Source of the DNA: Candidatus Manganitrophaceae bacterium
GTDB taxonomy: Bacteria; Nitrospirota; Nitrospiria; SBBL01; JAADHI01
DNA length: 51,611 nt
Direction of reading: 5' to 3'
Assembly (NCBI GenBank): GCA_012960925.1
Contig: DUAG01000080.1
Coordinates: 1-51,611, forward strand
Position 1 is the stretch's first letter; every line of letters starts with the position of its first letter. The translations under genes were made by a program, and so were the position numbers. Below are positions 16,578-25,062 of this stretch, piece by piece. The notes below the pieces were generated by a model. That model was given only the letters and a program-made list of their open reading frames with translations, did no database searches and was not told where the DNA came from.

Positions 16578-18620
16578 TTAGCTCTCCGAACGTTGTGCCA
16601 CGATTCCATCTCTCCCCGAGGCCAGGGCAGGCGCGTTCTTGGCAGTGACACCGGATGTAACGGAAACGGCAGACCGCTTTCGGTCTCTTCGGAAGATATT
16701 CAAGAACCCTCCAATCCCCATAATTCCACCTCCGTACCAAACCAGGAGGACCAGGGGGTTGTGCAAGACACGCACACGAGCCCAGGTGCCGTCGGGGGAG
16801 ACTTCGGGTATGGTGACGAAGAGATGGCCCATATAGGTCTGATAAATGGCGGTCTCGGTGGTTGGGGTCTGGGAGACTGTATAAAACCGCTTTTGCGGCC
16901 GCATCTGGGTTACAATTCTGCCCTCCTGGTAGATATCAAAAAGGGCCTCCCTGCCCTCCCAATTGACCCCTTCCGTACTATACAGCCTTGCCATACGAAG
17001 CTGAAAAGATTTGAGGCTGACCTCATCGCCCGGCTTCATGATGAGAATCTTTTCCGTCTGGTAAAGAGAGGAGAAGGTAATACCGACCACCATGACCAGG
17101 ACACCAATATGGGTGATCAGCCCCGCAATCCGCCTGGGGTTTCTTCTGTATGCTGAGAGGAACCCTAGGAAGGGATTGACCGCATCCCGCTTTCCCCAAA
17201 AAACAGCGATCTTACTGAAATCAATAAAAATCGCGGAAGCGACAAAAGAGACAACCGTCATGCTGGCCAGGGCATACTCCTCACGGACCCCGAAGATAAA
17301 TAAAAGGACCCCCGCCCCAAGGGCGAGCATGAGGGGAAGGCCGAACAATTCCTTAATGTTTCTGGCCGTCGTCTTTCGCCAGGGAATATATGGACCGATC
17401 CCCATCAGGAAGATCAGGCCCAGGGCCACCGGCATGAAGACCGCATTGTAGTAAGGGGGACCGACGGAAACCTTGTTAAACTGCAAGACCTCCATTAAGA
17501 GGGGATACAGGGTCCCGATAAAGACCGTCACCAAGGCCACAAGGAAAAAGAGGTTGTTAAACAGGAATATCGCCTCACGGGAAACGACCGATTCTATCGT
17601 GACGGAGCTCTTCAGTTTGGATGATCGAAGGATGAGGGTCCCGAAGGAGAGAAGGAGCATAAACGCGACAAATGCGAGGATAAAGACCCCCCTTCCCGGG
17701 TCGGCGGCGAAGGAATGGACCGAGGAGAGGATACCGCTTCGCACCAGAAAGGTTCCGATGAGAGATAAGGAAAAAGCCAATATAATGAGGAAGAGATTCC
17801 AGACCTTGAACATCTTCCGGGTCTCTTGAACCATGACCGAATGGAGGAAGGCGGTCGCCACCAGCCAAGGCATAAAGGCCGCATTTTCTACCGGGTCCCA
17901 TCCCCAGTATCCTCCCCAACCGAGCTCATAGTAGGCCCAATATCCTCCCATCAGAATACCGGCGGTCAGGCAAATCCAGGCAAAGATGGTCCATCGCTGG
18001 GTCACCTTGACCCACTCCTCCCCCAACCGTCCTGAGAAAAGGGCGGCCATTGCAAAGGAGAAGGGAATAGACAAACCAACATAGCCTAAATAAAGCAAGG
18101 GGGGATGAATGACCATCGCGGGGTCCTGCAGGAGAGGGTTCAAGTCCTTGCCGTCAAGCGGGGCCGGAAAGATCCGCTCGAAAGGGTTTGAAAGGAAGAG
18201 GATGAGGAGCAGAAATCCGCACAGGACCAGCGATTCCATCAGGATGAGATAGGGCATCACCACCGGCTGGGTTTTCCAATGGAGCGTTGCCGCAACCATG
18301 GAGTAGAAGGCAAGGATCCAAGCCCAGAGCAGCAGGGAGCCTTCATGGCCTCCCCAGAGACCCGCGATCTTATAAAAGATCGGGAGATTGCTGTTGGAGG
18401 TGGCATAGACATATTTGACGGAGTAGTCCTCGGTCAGATATGAATAGACCATGGCGATCATCCCGACCGTGATCAGGACGAAAGTGAGGATGACCGCCCG
18501 CTGCCCAACCTGGACCCAAGCGGGATTCTTCCTCTTCAGACCTATAATCGGTGCGACAACGCCAAATATCGATAAAAGCAGCGCCGTCACCACGGCATAA
18601 TGCCCTATTTCAACAACCAT
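16578..18620 (-). CDS. ccmF: Heme lyase subunit CcmF
   Basis: 680 aa, about 15 membrane helices. The tryptophan-rich WWD-type heme motif reads GGYWGWDPVENAAFMPWL, and conserved periplasmic His residues occur on both sides (e.g. WGGHEGSLLLW, HPPLLYLGY). CcmF transfers heme from CcmE to apocytochrome. The ATG at 18620 (MVVEIGHY) follows GGGAG; an upstream start adds 11 unlikely residues. It is separated from ccmE by 80 bp, the largest gap in the core ccm operon. Confidence 0.95.
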   Translation of the reverse strand: MVVEIGHYAVVTALLLSIFGVVAPIIGLKRKNPAWVQVGQRAVILTFVLITVGMIAMVYSYLTEDYSVKYVYATSNSNLPIFYKIAGLWGGHEGSLLLWAWILAFYSMVAATLHWKTQPVVMPYLILMESLVLCGFLLLILFLSNPFERIFPAPLDGKDLNPLLQDPAMVIHPPLLYLGYVGLSIPFSFAMAALFSGRLGEEWVKVTQRWTIFAWICLTAGILMGGYWAYYELGWGGYWGWDPVENAAFMPWLVATAFLHSVMVQETRKMFKVWNLFLIILAFSLSLIGTFLVRSGILSSVHSFAADPGRGVFILAFVAFMLLLSFGTLILRSSKLKSSVTIESVVSREAIFLFNNLFFLVALVTVFIGTLYPLLMEVLQFNKVSVGPPYYNAVFMPVALGLIFLMGIGPYIPWRKTTARNIKELFGLPLMLALGAGVLLFIFGVREEYALASMTVVSFVASAIFIDFSKIAVFWGKRDAVNPFLGFLSAYRRNPRRIAGLITHIGVLVMVVGITFSSLYQTEKILIMKPGDEVSLKSFQLRMARLYSTEGVNWEGREALFDIYQEGRIVTQMRPQKRFYTVSQTPTTETAIYQTYMGHLFVTIPEVSPDGTWARVRVLHNPLVLLVWYGGGIMGIGGFLNIFRRDRKRSAVSVTSGVTAKNAPALASGRDGIVAQRSES

Positions 18621-18700
18621 GCTGCTCCCTTTTTTGCCGCCAGCCCAAAACACGCCTCTGCCGTGGTTCGATTAGAGGGTTGGGCGGGGGCGGGGATAAA

Positions 18701-19156
18701 CTATTTTAGCTGCAGGGTTTTTATAATACCTTTTGTCGGGAGCTTCACTCCCGCTTTTTTCATCTCGATCGGCATATAGTCTTCATTATGCTTTGCCATG
18801 ATCATGTGAGAGTGAAAAACACGGTCTGCATCCCAGAAACCTTCAACCACGGCCCCGGTCCCCTCTTTGAACAGGTCGGGAGGGACGCCTTCAAAAGCAA
18901 CCGGGATGGTTTCTGCGCCATCCGTAAGGTCAAAGGTGATCTTCAGCGTATTCGGGATGACCTTTAAACTTGCCTGAACCACCATGCCGGCCACCCGTAT
19001 CTTCCTGCCGTAGCGATCCGACTCAAAAGTGACAACCTCTGATGGGGTCACAAAATAGACGAGGTTCTTTCCAAAATTTCCGTAGGCCAGATATCCTAGA
19101 CTAAAGACAATCAGGGTGATACTAAAGATGATTCCGGTTTTCCTACCTAACCTCAA
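18701..19156 (-). CDS. ccmE: Heme chaperone CcmE
   Basis: 151 aa: N-terminal anchor, OB-fold domain, and the heme-binding motif AKHNEDYMP (H123 and Y127), matching the H-x-x-x-Y type in which His binds heme covalently. It carries heme from the CcmABC/D complex to CcmF. Translation starts at TTG 19156, preceded by GGAGGAG. The TTG overlaps the stop of the upstream gene (TTGA). Confidence 0.93.
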   Translation of the reverse strand: MRLGRKTGIIFSITLIVFSLGYLAYGNFGKNLVYFVTPSEVVTFESDRYGRKIRVAGMVVQASLKVIPNTLKITFDLTDGAETIPVAFEGVPPDLFKEGTGAVVEGFWDADRVFHSHMIMAKHNEDYMPIEMKKAGVKLPTKGIIKTLQLK

Positions 19157-19647
19157 ACGTTCTCCTCCGGCTGATAAATCTTCTCTTCTTTTATCATAAC
19201 ATACAGCAAAGCAACCTTTCTTTCCATATTAAAGAGAAAGAGGGTCATGGGGATGAGCGTCACCAGATAAGCCCAGGTTACAAAGCCGTAATTGGGAACA
19301 CCGGAGATTGCTTCCGCCTCTATCCGTTGATCTTCAGGGTTCCATCGCCCCAATATGACCAGTCTTTTGAGCTCTCTCAGATTTTCCGGATCCTCCCCCT
19401 TGTAGTAGACAGGAACCTGCGCCCCTTCTTCTGAGAGGGTGAACTGAATCGGTTCTCCCGTCGCTCCCCGATTCAGACTTCCGCCCACAACCATTCCCAG
19501 AACACGCACGGCCCGAGTTGGTTTTTCGCCCAGAAACTTTTCAAGAGGGATCGCACTGACCTCTCGTTGATATCGAACCAGACCAAAGAAACCGATGATG
19601 GCACCAAGGGCCAACACCCCTCCCCAGCGCAGATAGAATCGCTTCAT
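19153..19647 (-). CDS. CcmE-like OB-fold protein with CcmD-like membrane tail
   Basis: 164 aa. An N-terminal anchor (residues 8-25) leads into an OB-fold that parallels the neighbouring CcmE (VRVLGMVVGGSL.. against IRVAGMVVQASL..; LVILGRWNPEDQRIEAEAI against AVVEGFWDADRVFHSHMI). The heme-binding His/Tyr motif is absent. Instead the chain continues into a second membrane helix and charged tail (FVTWAYLVTLIPMTLFLFN then MERKVALLYVMIKEEK), as in CcmD. It sits exactly where ccmD is expected, between ccmC and ccmE. I infer that it replaces CcmD, perhaps docking CcmE to CcmC. GAGGG precedes the ATG. Confidence 0.7.
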   Translation of the reverse strand: MKRFYLRWGGVLALGAIIGFFGLVRYQREVSAIPLEKFLGEKPTRAVRVLGMVVGGSLNRGATGEPIQFTLSEEGAQVPVYYKGEDPENLRELKRLVILGRWNPEDQRIEAEAISGVPNYGFVTWAYLVTLIPMTLFLFNMERKVALLYVMIKEEKIYQPEENV

Positions 19648-19657
19648 CGCCTAACCC

Positions 19658-20371
19658 TCATAAACGGGTCTCGCTTAACAGACGGCCCTGCTTTGCTTCC
19701 AGCAGATGTTCCAAATAGAGCATCTGGGTCCGCACCATCAGCATATAGGAGAAGAGCAGGGAGGAACCGATTGACATCAGGATGAGGGGATAGAGCATCT
19801 CGGGTGCAAAGCTGATTCCGCGGACCGACATCGACATGGGCTGGTGCAAAGTCCGCCACCATTCCACAGAGAAATAGACAATCGGAAGATCGATGAAGCC
19901 GATGATCGCCAGTATCGCCGCAAAGGTCGCCTCCTTTTCCTTATCGTCCAGGAAAGTCCGAAGCATCAGATATCCAACCAGGGTTAAAAACAAGATGGCA
20001 AAGGAGGTCAGGCGAGGGTCCCAGGTCCACCAGGTATTCCAGGTGGGCTTGGCCCAGATCGAACCCGTAATCAAGGCGGTTCCTACATAAAAAAGCGCGA
20101 TCCCGGCAGTGGCATGACACATATTATCGATGACGGGGTCCCGCTTCCACAGATACCAGATACTTCCCCCAAAAAGAACGAGGTAGGCCACAAGAGAGGT
20201 TTTCGCGGTAGGAACATGGACATACATGATCCGGACCACCTCACCCTGATAATAATCCGGGGGAGAGGTTACCAGCGCCATGTACAGTCCAATGCCTATG
20301 CAAAGCGCCGCCACACCGCCAAACCACCCTTCATATCGCCCAAGCCATCGGATGAAACGTTGTCCAAGCAT
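19658..20371 (-). CDS. ccmC: Heme exporter/handling protein CcmC
   Basis: 237 aa, six membrane helices, with the WWD heme motif TWNTWWTWDPRLT and the conserved His residues in YVHVPTAKT and TLHQPMS. CcmC loads heme onto CcmE. The ATG at 20371 lies 2 nt after the ccmB stop; a TTG two codons upstream would overlap ccmB. Its C-terminal part (YLEHLLEAKQGRLLSETRL) extends a little beyond the usual end. Confidence 0.94.
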   Translation of the reverse strand: MLGQRFIRWLGRYEGWFGGVAALCIGIGLYMALVTSPPDYYQGEVVRIMYVHVPTAKTSLVAYLVLFGGSIWYLWKRDPVIDNMCHATAGIALFYVGTALITGSIWAKPTWNTWWTWDPRLTSFAILFLTLVGYLMLRTFLDDKEKEATFAAILAIIGFIDLPIVYFSVEWWRTLHQPMSMSVRGISFAPEMLYPLILMSIGSSLLFSYMLMVRTQMLYLEHLLEAKQGRLLSETRL

Positions 20372-20373
20372 GT

Positions 20374-21051
20374 TCAATAATCCAATATAAATTCAAAGAT
20401 CCAAAAGGACACAACAACAAAAATAAGATCAAAAACAACCAGCAACTGAATCCAGTGACTATAGAGAGCAAAGGCATCACCGTTAAAGACCCCCCGGGTC
20501 GCTTCGACCGCGCCAATAAAAATCGGGACCGCCATCGGCAGCAGAAGGATCGGAAACATCACTTCCCGTGCCCGAACCTGAACCGTCAGGGCAGAGAACA
20601 AGGTTCCAAGTGCCGACAATCCAATCGATGCGACCACGAATATTAACAGAAATTGTGGAAACCTTTCAAGTACATCCAGATTAAAGAAGAGGACAAAGAG
20701 GGGGAACAGAATTATTTCGACGGTCAGCAGGAACAGGACGTTGCCAATAAATTTCCCAAGATAAATGGCCCCCTTCGGGATCGGAAGTATCTGAAAGTAT
20801 TCCATACAATCATTATGGACCTCTGCCAGAAAGGACTTTCCAAGGCCGATGATTGCCGTAAAACCAAAAGCGACCCAGATAATTCCCGGCATCACTTCGT
20901 CTATTATTTTTGGGTCCAGAGAAAAACTGAAACTAAAGATAAAAATAACAATGAGGGCGAAAAAAAACATTGAAGAAATATTCTCTCGATTTCGCACCTC
21001 ACTCAGAAGATCTTTCCATGCAATCCAACGGATCACGTTAAAAAAGTGCAT
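20374..21051 (-). CDS. ccmB: ABC transporter permease CcmB
   Basis: 225 aa, six hydrophobic segments. The N-terminal region RWIAWKDLLSEVRNRENISS and the LPIPKGAIYLGK segment are typical of CcmB. It forms the membrane part of the CcmAB complex that drives release of holo-CcmE from CcmC. It overlaps ccmA by 14 nt. Confidence 0.92.
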   Translation of the reverse strand: MHFFNVIRWIAWKDLLSEVRNRENISSMFFFALIVIFIFSFSFSLDPKIIDEVMPGIIWVAFGFTAIIGLGKSFLAEVHNDCMEYFQILPIPKGAIYLGKFIGNVLFLLTVEIILFPLFVLFFNLDVLERFPQFLLIFVVASIGLSALGTLFSALTVQVRAREVMFPILLLPMAVPIFIGAVEATRGVFNGDAFALYSHWIQLLVVFDLIFVVVSFWIFEFILDY

Positions 21052-21715
21052 CTGCCGCCAACATCTCTTTAATGGTTATTTCCCGCAGTACGCTCCGCTG
21101 CAGGATGCCCGCCCGGTGCGCCACTTCTGCCGTTTTTGACCGGTCATGGGTCGTCATTAGGATGGCCGCCCCCTCCTTCGCAAACTCCCGAATGCAGTCA
21201 TTCAGCATCACGACACCCCGTTCATCAAGGGAGGCATAGGCTTCATCAAGGAGGAGAATCTTCGGACGGATCAAGAGGGTTTTCGCAATCGAGAGCCGTT
21301 TTTTCATTCCCGCCGACAAGTGTCGGCTCTTTAATTTTCCAAACGCACCAATGCCCACCCTGTCGAGCGCAAGCTTGATCTCATGATCGCTCGGATTTTC
21401 GCCGCGAATTCCGATTGCAAACTGAATATTCTCAACGACACTCAAATCGTCATAAAGATACGATCCGTGGCCAATCAGGAAGAGGTCTTCGCGAATTTTC
21501 GCTCTTTCCCGGAAACCGTCCCGACCGAGGATCTCGAATCGTCCGGAAGAAGGGCGGTGCAATGTCGCGAATATCCTCAGGAGGGTTGTTTTTCCGGCGC
21601 CGTTCGGCCCGAAAAGCGCATAACACTCCCCCTCTTTTACCTCCAGGGAAATCTCATTGAGTACCTGATGATAATGGAAGGACTTCGAAAGCGCTATTCC
21701 ACGGATGGCCACCAT
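21038..21715 (-). CDS. ccmA: ABC transporter ATPase CcmA
   Basis: 225 aa with Walker A GPNGAGKTT, signature LSAGMKKRLSIAK and Walker B ILLLDEAYASLDERG, followed by a switch His in TTHDRS. The signature has SAGM in place of the common SGGQ, which is usual in CcmA. First gene of the leftward ccm operon. No Shine-Dalgarno site precedes the ATG, and a strong promoter ends 6 nt away, so the mRNA is predicted to be leaderless. Confidence 0.93.
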   Translation of the reverse strand: MVAIRGIALSKSFHYHQVLNEISLEVKEGECYALFGPNGAGKTTLLRIFATLHRPSSGRFEILGRDGFRERAKIREDLFLIGHGSYLYDDLSVVENIQFAIGIRGENPSDHEIKLALDRVGIGAFGKLKSRHLSAGMKKRLSIAKTLLIRPKILLLDEAYASLDERGVVMLNDCIREFAKEGAAILMTTHDRSKTAEVAHRAGILQRSVLREITIKEMLAADALF

Positions 21716-21721
21716 TAAAAC

Positions 21722-21750
21722 AGATTAAAATCGGTCCTTAGAAATGTCAA
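21722..21750 (-). promoter_or_regulatory. Predicted promoter of the ccm operon, leaderless
   Basis: On the minus strand TTGACA (21750-21745), a 17-bp spacer, and TAATCT (21727-21722) precede the ccmA ATG (21715) by 6 nt. The expected transcription start falls on the ATG. The upstream sequence up to the repeat at 21968 contains no other candidate box that I find more convincing. Confidence 0.65.
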
Positions 21751-21823
21751 TAAAAACGGGCTCAAGTCAAGGCTCGGAGTATAGCATGAGGACAAGGGGG
21801 CGGTCAAGAAAAGGTGGGATCCT

Positions 21824-21968
21824 CCAATTCCGCGATTGCGGAATTGGAAACCGCCGATTCACCTGAAATACTGCGTCATCGGCCAAAAGACTCTTCAGCG
21901 TACGGGACAGTACGCCTCAATCCCCCTTTGACCTCTGGCCTTGTCTTTCAGGCGACTTAACGGTTTCC
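21824..21968. repeat. Intergenic palindromic repeat, family B, copy 1
   Basis: Begins with a perfect hairpin CCAATTCCGC-GATT-GCGGAATTGG (21824-21847). It continues with arms GGAAACCG (21846-21853) and CGGTTTCC (21961-21968) enclosing CCTGAAA/TTTCAGG and inner GTACG pairs. The reverse complement of 21846-21968 aligns along its length with 36841-36957 (roughly three quarters identical by eye). A decayed copy lies at 33805-33898. It lies between ccmA and the deacetylase gene. Confidence 0.75.
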
Positions 21969-22002
21969 CTAAAATCTCATCGCGGGTCTCGAGGGGGGGG
22001 GG

Positions 22003-22986
22003 TTATGGAATCTCCCGAGAAAGCACCTCCAGGTGGCTTTGGACCGACATTGCCAGGGCATGGAGGTGATATCCCCCTTCCAGACAAGAGACAATCCTTC
22101 CATGACAATTCTGCTCAGCCAAAGACTTGACCCCCCGGGTCAGTTCAGCAAAACCCTTTTCAGTGACCTCCAGGCCGGACAGGGGGTCATCGGTATGGGC
22201 GTCGAAGCCCGAGGAGATGAGGATAAAGTCGGGATCAAAGGCCTTGACGGCAGGGAAGAGTTTCTTTTCAAACGCGGAATGGATCTCCAGATCACCCGCC
22301 CCGGAGGCAAGGGGACTGTTGACCGTGAAGCCCTCTCCTTTTTCTTCTCCTCTTTCCTGATCAGACCCCGTACCGGGATAGAAAGGATATTGATGCGTAC
22401 TGAAATAAAAAACACTTGGGTCGGAGTAAAAGCTGTTCTGGGTGCCATTCCCGTGATGGACATCCCAATCAATAATAAAGATCCGCTTCAGCCCGTACTT
22501 CAGTTGAAGATATCTTGCCCCGACGGCAATATTGTTGAAGAGGCAAAAACCCATCGCCCGATCCTGCTCCGCATGGTGTCCCGGCGGCCTCAAGGCACAA
22601 AATGCGTTGACAACAGATCCATCCATGACACGATCAATCGCCGTTAAAACACCGGAAACGGCCATCTCTGCCGCCACCAGCGAGTCGGGGGAATAAGGGG
22701 TATCCGGATCAAGATAAACCAGCCCCTGCTCCGGGACCCGGTCTTTCAGAGATCGATAGTATGATGGATGATGATTTTCTGTGATCCAACGGGAAAGCTC
22801 CGGATGAGGAGAGAGAGAGAGACGCGTCAAGCGTTCGCGGAGTTCCTTCAAATCATCTGATTCTCCTGCACCCTGTCCAAAAAGATGCTTCTCTATTGCC
22901 GTGAGGCGGCGGGCCGTTTCAGGATGGCCACGTCCCGTATCATGTTGGAAAAAAATGGGATGGGTCACGTAACCGGTCTTCTTCAT
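22003..22986 (-). CDS. Histone deacetylase-family (acetoin utilisation-like) hydrolase
   Basis: 327 aa, full length for the family. The Zn-site motifs are present: RPPGHHAE (catalytic His pair), DWDVHHGNGTQ (Asp and His ligands), SGFDAHTDDPL (Asp ligand) and EGGYHL (catalytic Tyr). Bacterial members deacetylate small molecules such as polyamines, or acetyl-lysine; the substrate cannot be told here. It is the last gene of a leftward group of three, separated from the previous gene by a family A repeat that begins 4 bp from its start codon. Confidence 0.9.
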   Translation of the reverse strand: MKKTGYVTHPIFFQHDTGRGHPETARRLTAIEKHLFGQGAGESDDLKELRERLTRLSLSPHPELSRWITENHHPSYYRSLKDRVPEQGLVYLDPDTPYSPDSLVAAEMAVSGVLTAIDRVMDGSVVNAFCALRPPGHHAEQDRAMGFCLFNNIAVGARYLQLKYGLKRIFIIDWDVHHGNGTQNSFYSDPSVFYFSTHQYPFYPGTGSDQERGEEKGEGFTVNSPLASGAGDLEIHSAFEKKLFPAVKAFDPDFILISSGFDAHTDDPLSGLEVTEKGFAELTRGVKSLAEQNCHGRIVSCLEGGYHLHALAMSVQSHLEVLSREIP

Positions 22987-22989
22987 TCG

Positions 22990-23144
22990 TAACTCTTCAG
23001 CTTACCCATCTTTTTCTCCATGGCGGCGTTGCTGTAGAGCTCTAATCCTCACGTATAAAACATCCGCTGCGGCTCTGTGCTCCTCACGCCTTGCCCTGGA
23101 AGATGGGTCTAGCAAAGCCAAAATCTAGGCAAGCTGAAGAGTTA
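22990..23144. repeat. Intergenic palindromic repeat, family A, copy 2
   Basis: Outer arms TAACTCTTCAGCTT (22990-23003) and AAGCTGAAGAGTTA (23131-23144), inner arms ACCCATCTT/AAGATGGGT, and a centre with CCTCACGTATAAAACATCCG and CTCCTCACGCCTTGCC, as in copies 1 and 3. About 22 extra bases sit in the right arm, including TCTAGGCAAGCTGAA, which copy 3 also has. It exactly fills the gap between two genes. A 13-bp fragment of the same arm, CTGAATCGTTACA, occurs alone at 23837-23849. Confidence 0.75.
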
Positions 23145-23147
23145 TAT

Positions 23148-23786
23148 TCATACTAAAAAGGGATTCGCTTCTCTCTCTCTTCCAACCGTGGTCTTTGGGC
23201 CATGCCCTGGATAGACACTTGTCTCCCCAGGAAAAGAAAGGAGTTTTTTTCGGATCGACTGGATCAGTGTCGGATGAGATCCGCCCCAGAGGTCCGTTCG
23301 TCCAATACCGCCGGAAAAAAGTGTGTCTCCCGTAACCAGGCCGAAGCCTTGAATATAAAAAGTAAGACTTCCCGGCGTGTGCCCCGGTGTATGAAGAACT
23401 TCTACGGAATGATGACCAAAGGAAAGGGCGTCTCCATCATTCAGAAATCGATCGATCCCTGGTGTTGTCGGCGTCGGCAGACCAAAAAAAGAGGCCTGCT
23501 GCTGAAGATTATCACAGAGGTCCATGTCGTCTTCATGGAGGCAGGTTACTCCTCCCGCCTTTTTTTGAACTTCGTCGGTCGCGCTGATATGATCCAGATG
23601 CGCATGCGTGTGGAGCAGGTAAGTGGTTTTCAAACCCAGGGCGGAAAGATGCCTGAGGATCTTTTCCGGATCCTCACCGGGATCGATGACCAGTGCCGCC
23701 TGCATTTTTTCACAACCCAGGATAATGCAATTACACTGAAAAGGACCCACCGGGAAGGACTCGATAATCATAGGGGGTTCATTCAC
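23148..23786 (-). CDS. Metallo-beta-lactamase-fold hydrolase (glyoxalase II-like)
   Basis: 212 aa. HTHAHLDH (the HxHxDH Zn motif), TPGHTPGSL, TGDTLFSGGIGRTDL and YPGHGP are all in place, as in the short hydroxyacylglutathione hydrolase-like group (YcbL type). These cleave glutathione or related thioesters, or other substrates. A GTG at 23786 is used; an ATG five codons later is possible. The stop lies 3 bp from repeat A2. Confidence 0.9.
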   Translation of the reverse strand: MNEPPMIIESFPVGPFQCNCIILGCEKMQAALVIDPGEDPEKILRHLSALGLKTTYLLHTHAHLDHISATDEVQKKAGGVTCLHEDDMDLCDNLQQQASFFGLPTPTTPGIDRFLNDGDALSFGHHSVEVLHTPGHTPGSLTFYIQGFGLVTGDTLFSGGIGRTDLWGGSHPTLIQSIRKKLLSFPGETSVYPGHGPKTTVGREREANPFLV

Positions 23787-23863
23787 CGTCCACTTTTTGT
23801 GTTTCCCCCTTTTTTAAAGGGGGGAGGCCAGTTCCACTGAATCGTTACAAAATAATGCTCATC

Positions 23864-24901
23864 TCAGGAAGAGGCCATCGGCAATGACGCGCTGGTCCCC
23901 GTCGCGGCCTTCCGTGTAACCGGCGGGCGCATAGGGATATGGATCTTTCGTTCGGAGACCTCACTCCCGCAGATCACTTCGACGACCTGCTCCGCGGAGA
24001 TGCCTCTCTTCGTGTAAGCGGCGATATGCTGTCCAACTTCATCGTAAAGACTTGAAGACTTTCCACCACTTAAGACGGCCACCGGGGCCGGGAAGCGGGG
24101 CTTAAAGAAAACCATTCTTCCCGCATCGACCTCCAGCCGGGCAGCCTCCCATAAGTTGGCATTTTCTTCCCGGTCCCGGCCAATCACAACATGGGCGCCA
24201 TCGGACAGCTCAAAGTGTCGGCCATATCGGAGAAGTCGTACTTCGGCCATCGTCGGGTCGGCATTACGTTCAAAAAAATCCGAGAGGCGCTTTGAAAAAT
24301 TCTTGTCGGTGAGCAGACATCCCCCCGCCGGAGCACTATATTCCTTGAGGTCCAGGGTTTTGGCCCAATGTAACTGTTCGGCCCGGCCTCTTCCAGAAAT
24401 ATTCAGGAGCTTTTCGCGATCAATCCAGCCTTCTATTTCAGGGCGCGTCGGCGGAAAATGCTGTGCCGACAGCGGACGCAGGACCAGACCTTTCATTCCG
24501 CTGTCCCGGTCGATGATATCCATAGCCTCACGCCGTTGAGACATGGGACGCTGCCCCAGAACCTCTCCCGTGAGGATAAAATCAGCGCCAATCTCGTCCA
24601 TGACCTTTTTGGCGAGGTGAAACATATAGATCCTGCAATCCACGCAGGGATTCATGTTTTTTCCATAGCCGTATTTCGGGTTACGGACCAGATCGATATA
24701 GGCCATTCCTTTGTCCACAATCTTCAGGGGAATACCCAAGGCGTCCGCGACCTTTTGGACATCTTCCTTGCAGCCGAAAGGACTTTCCAGATAAAGACCG
24801 ATCACCTCGATCCCCTGATCCAGGACCAACCTCGTCGCGAGAGTGCTATCGAGTCCGCCTGACAACAAAGAAACCGCCTTTTTCGGACGATTTTCATTCA
24901 C
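23864..24901 (-). CDS. PP-loop tRNA-thiolation-like enzyme (MnmA/ThiI-like) with NFACT-R-like tail
   Basis: 345 aa. The PP-loop SGGLDST near the N-terminus activates a substrate with ATP. NPCVDCRIYMF carries a Cys pair and GEVLGQRPMSQ is typical of a ThiI/MnmA-like family often annotated as tRNA thiouridylase. The region LRYGRHFELSDGAHVVIGRD resembles the DUF814/NFACT-R domain. The last 30 residues are low-complexity. I prefer GTG 24901 because GGAGG lies 9 nt upstream, whereas ATG 24910 directly touches it. The exact modification made is unknown. Confidence 0.75.
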   Translation of the reverse strand: MNENRPKKAVSLLSGGLDSTLATRLVLDQGIEVIGLYLESPFGCKEDVQKVADALGIPLKIVDKGMAYIDLVRNPKYGYGKNMNPCVDCRIYMFHLAKKVMDEIGADFILTGEVLGQRPMSQRREAMDIIDRDSGMKGLVLRPLSAQHFPPTRPEIEGWIDREKLLNISGRGRAEQLHWAKTLDLKEYSAPAGGCLLTDKNFSKRLSDFFERNADPTMAEVRLLRYGRHFELSDGAHVVIGRDREENANLWEAARLEVDAGRMVFFKPRFPAPVAVLSGGKSSSLYDEVGQHIAAYTKRGISAEQVVEVICGSEVSERKIHIPMRPPVTRKAATGTSASLPMASS

Positions 24902-24929
24902 AGTATTCATCCTCCAACATGCAGATGGC

Positions 24930-24958
24930 ATCATATCAACCGCCCTCCCGCCTGTCAA
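24930..24958 (-). promoter_or_regulatory. Predicted promoter of the thiolase-MBL-deacetylase group
   Basis: Minus strand TTGACA (24958-24953), 17-bp spacer, TATGAT (24935-24930). Expected start near 24923, giving a leader of about 20 nt that contains GGAGG ahead of GTG 24901. Confidence 0.65.
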
Positions 24959-25001
24959 CTTGAGGGAGGACTCAAGCAGATAAAACCAAGATCAGTAATT
25001 G

Positions 25002-25050
25002 GTCTTGAGTTAATCAAGACGATTGAATTTTCTTGAGACCTTTGTTATCC
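25002..25050 (+). promoter_or_regulatory. Predicted tolC-macAB promoter with upstream dyad operator
   Basis: A perfect dyad GTCTTGA-N5-TCAAGAC (25002-25020) ends 2 bp before a -35-like TTGAAT (25023-25028); 16 bp further on is TTATCC (25045-25050). A partial third half-site, TCTTGAGAC, lies inside the spacer. The layout suggests control of the efflux operon by a dimeric regulator that is not encoded nearby. Confidence 0.5.
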
Positions 25051-25062
25051 TGAAGAGGACCT

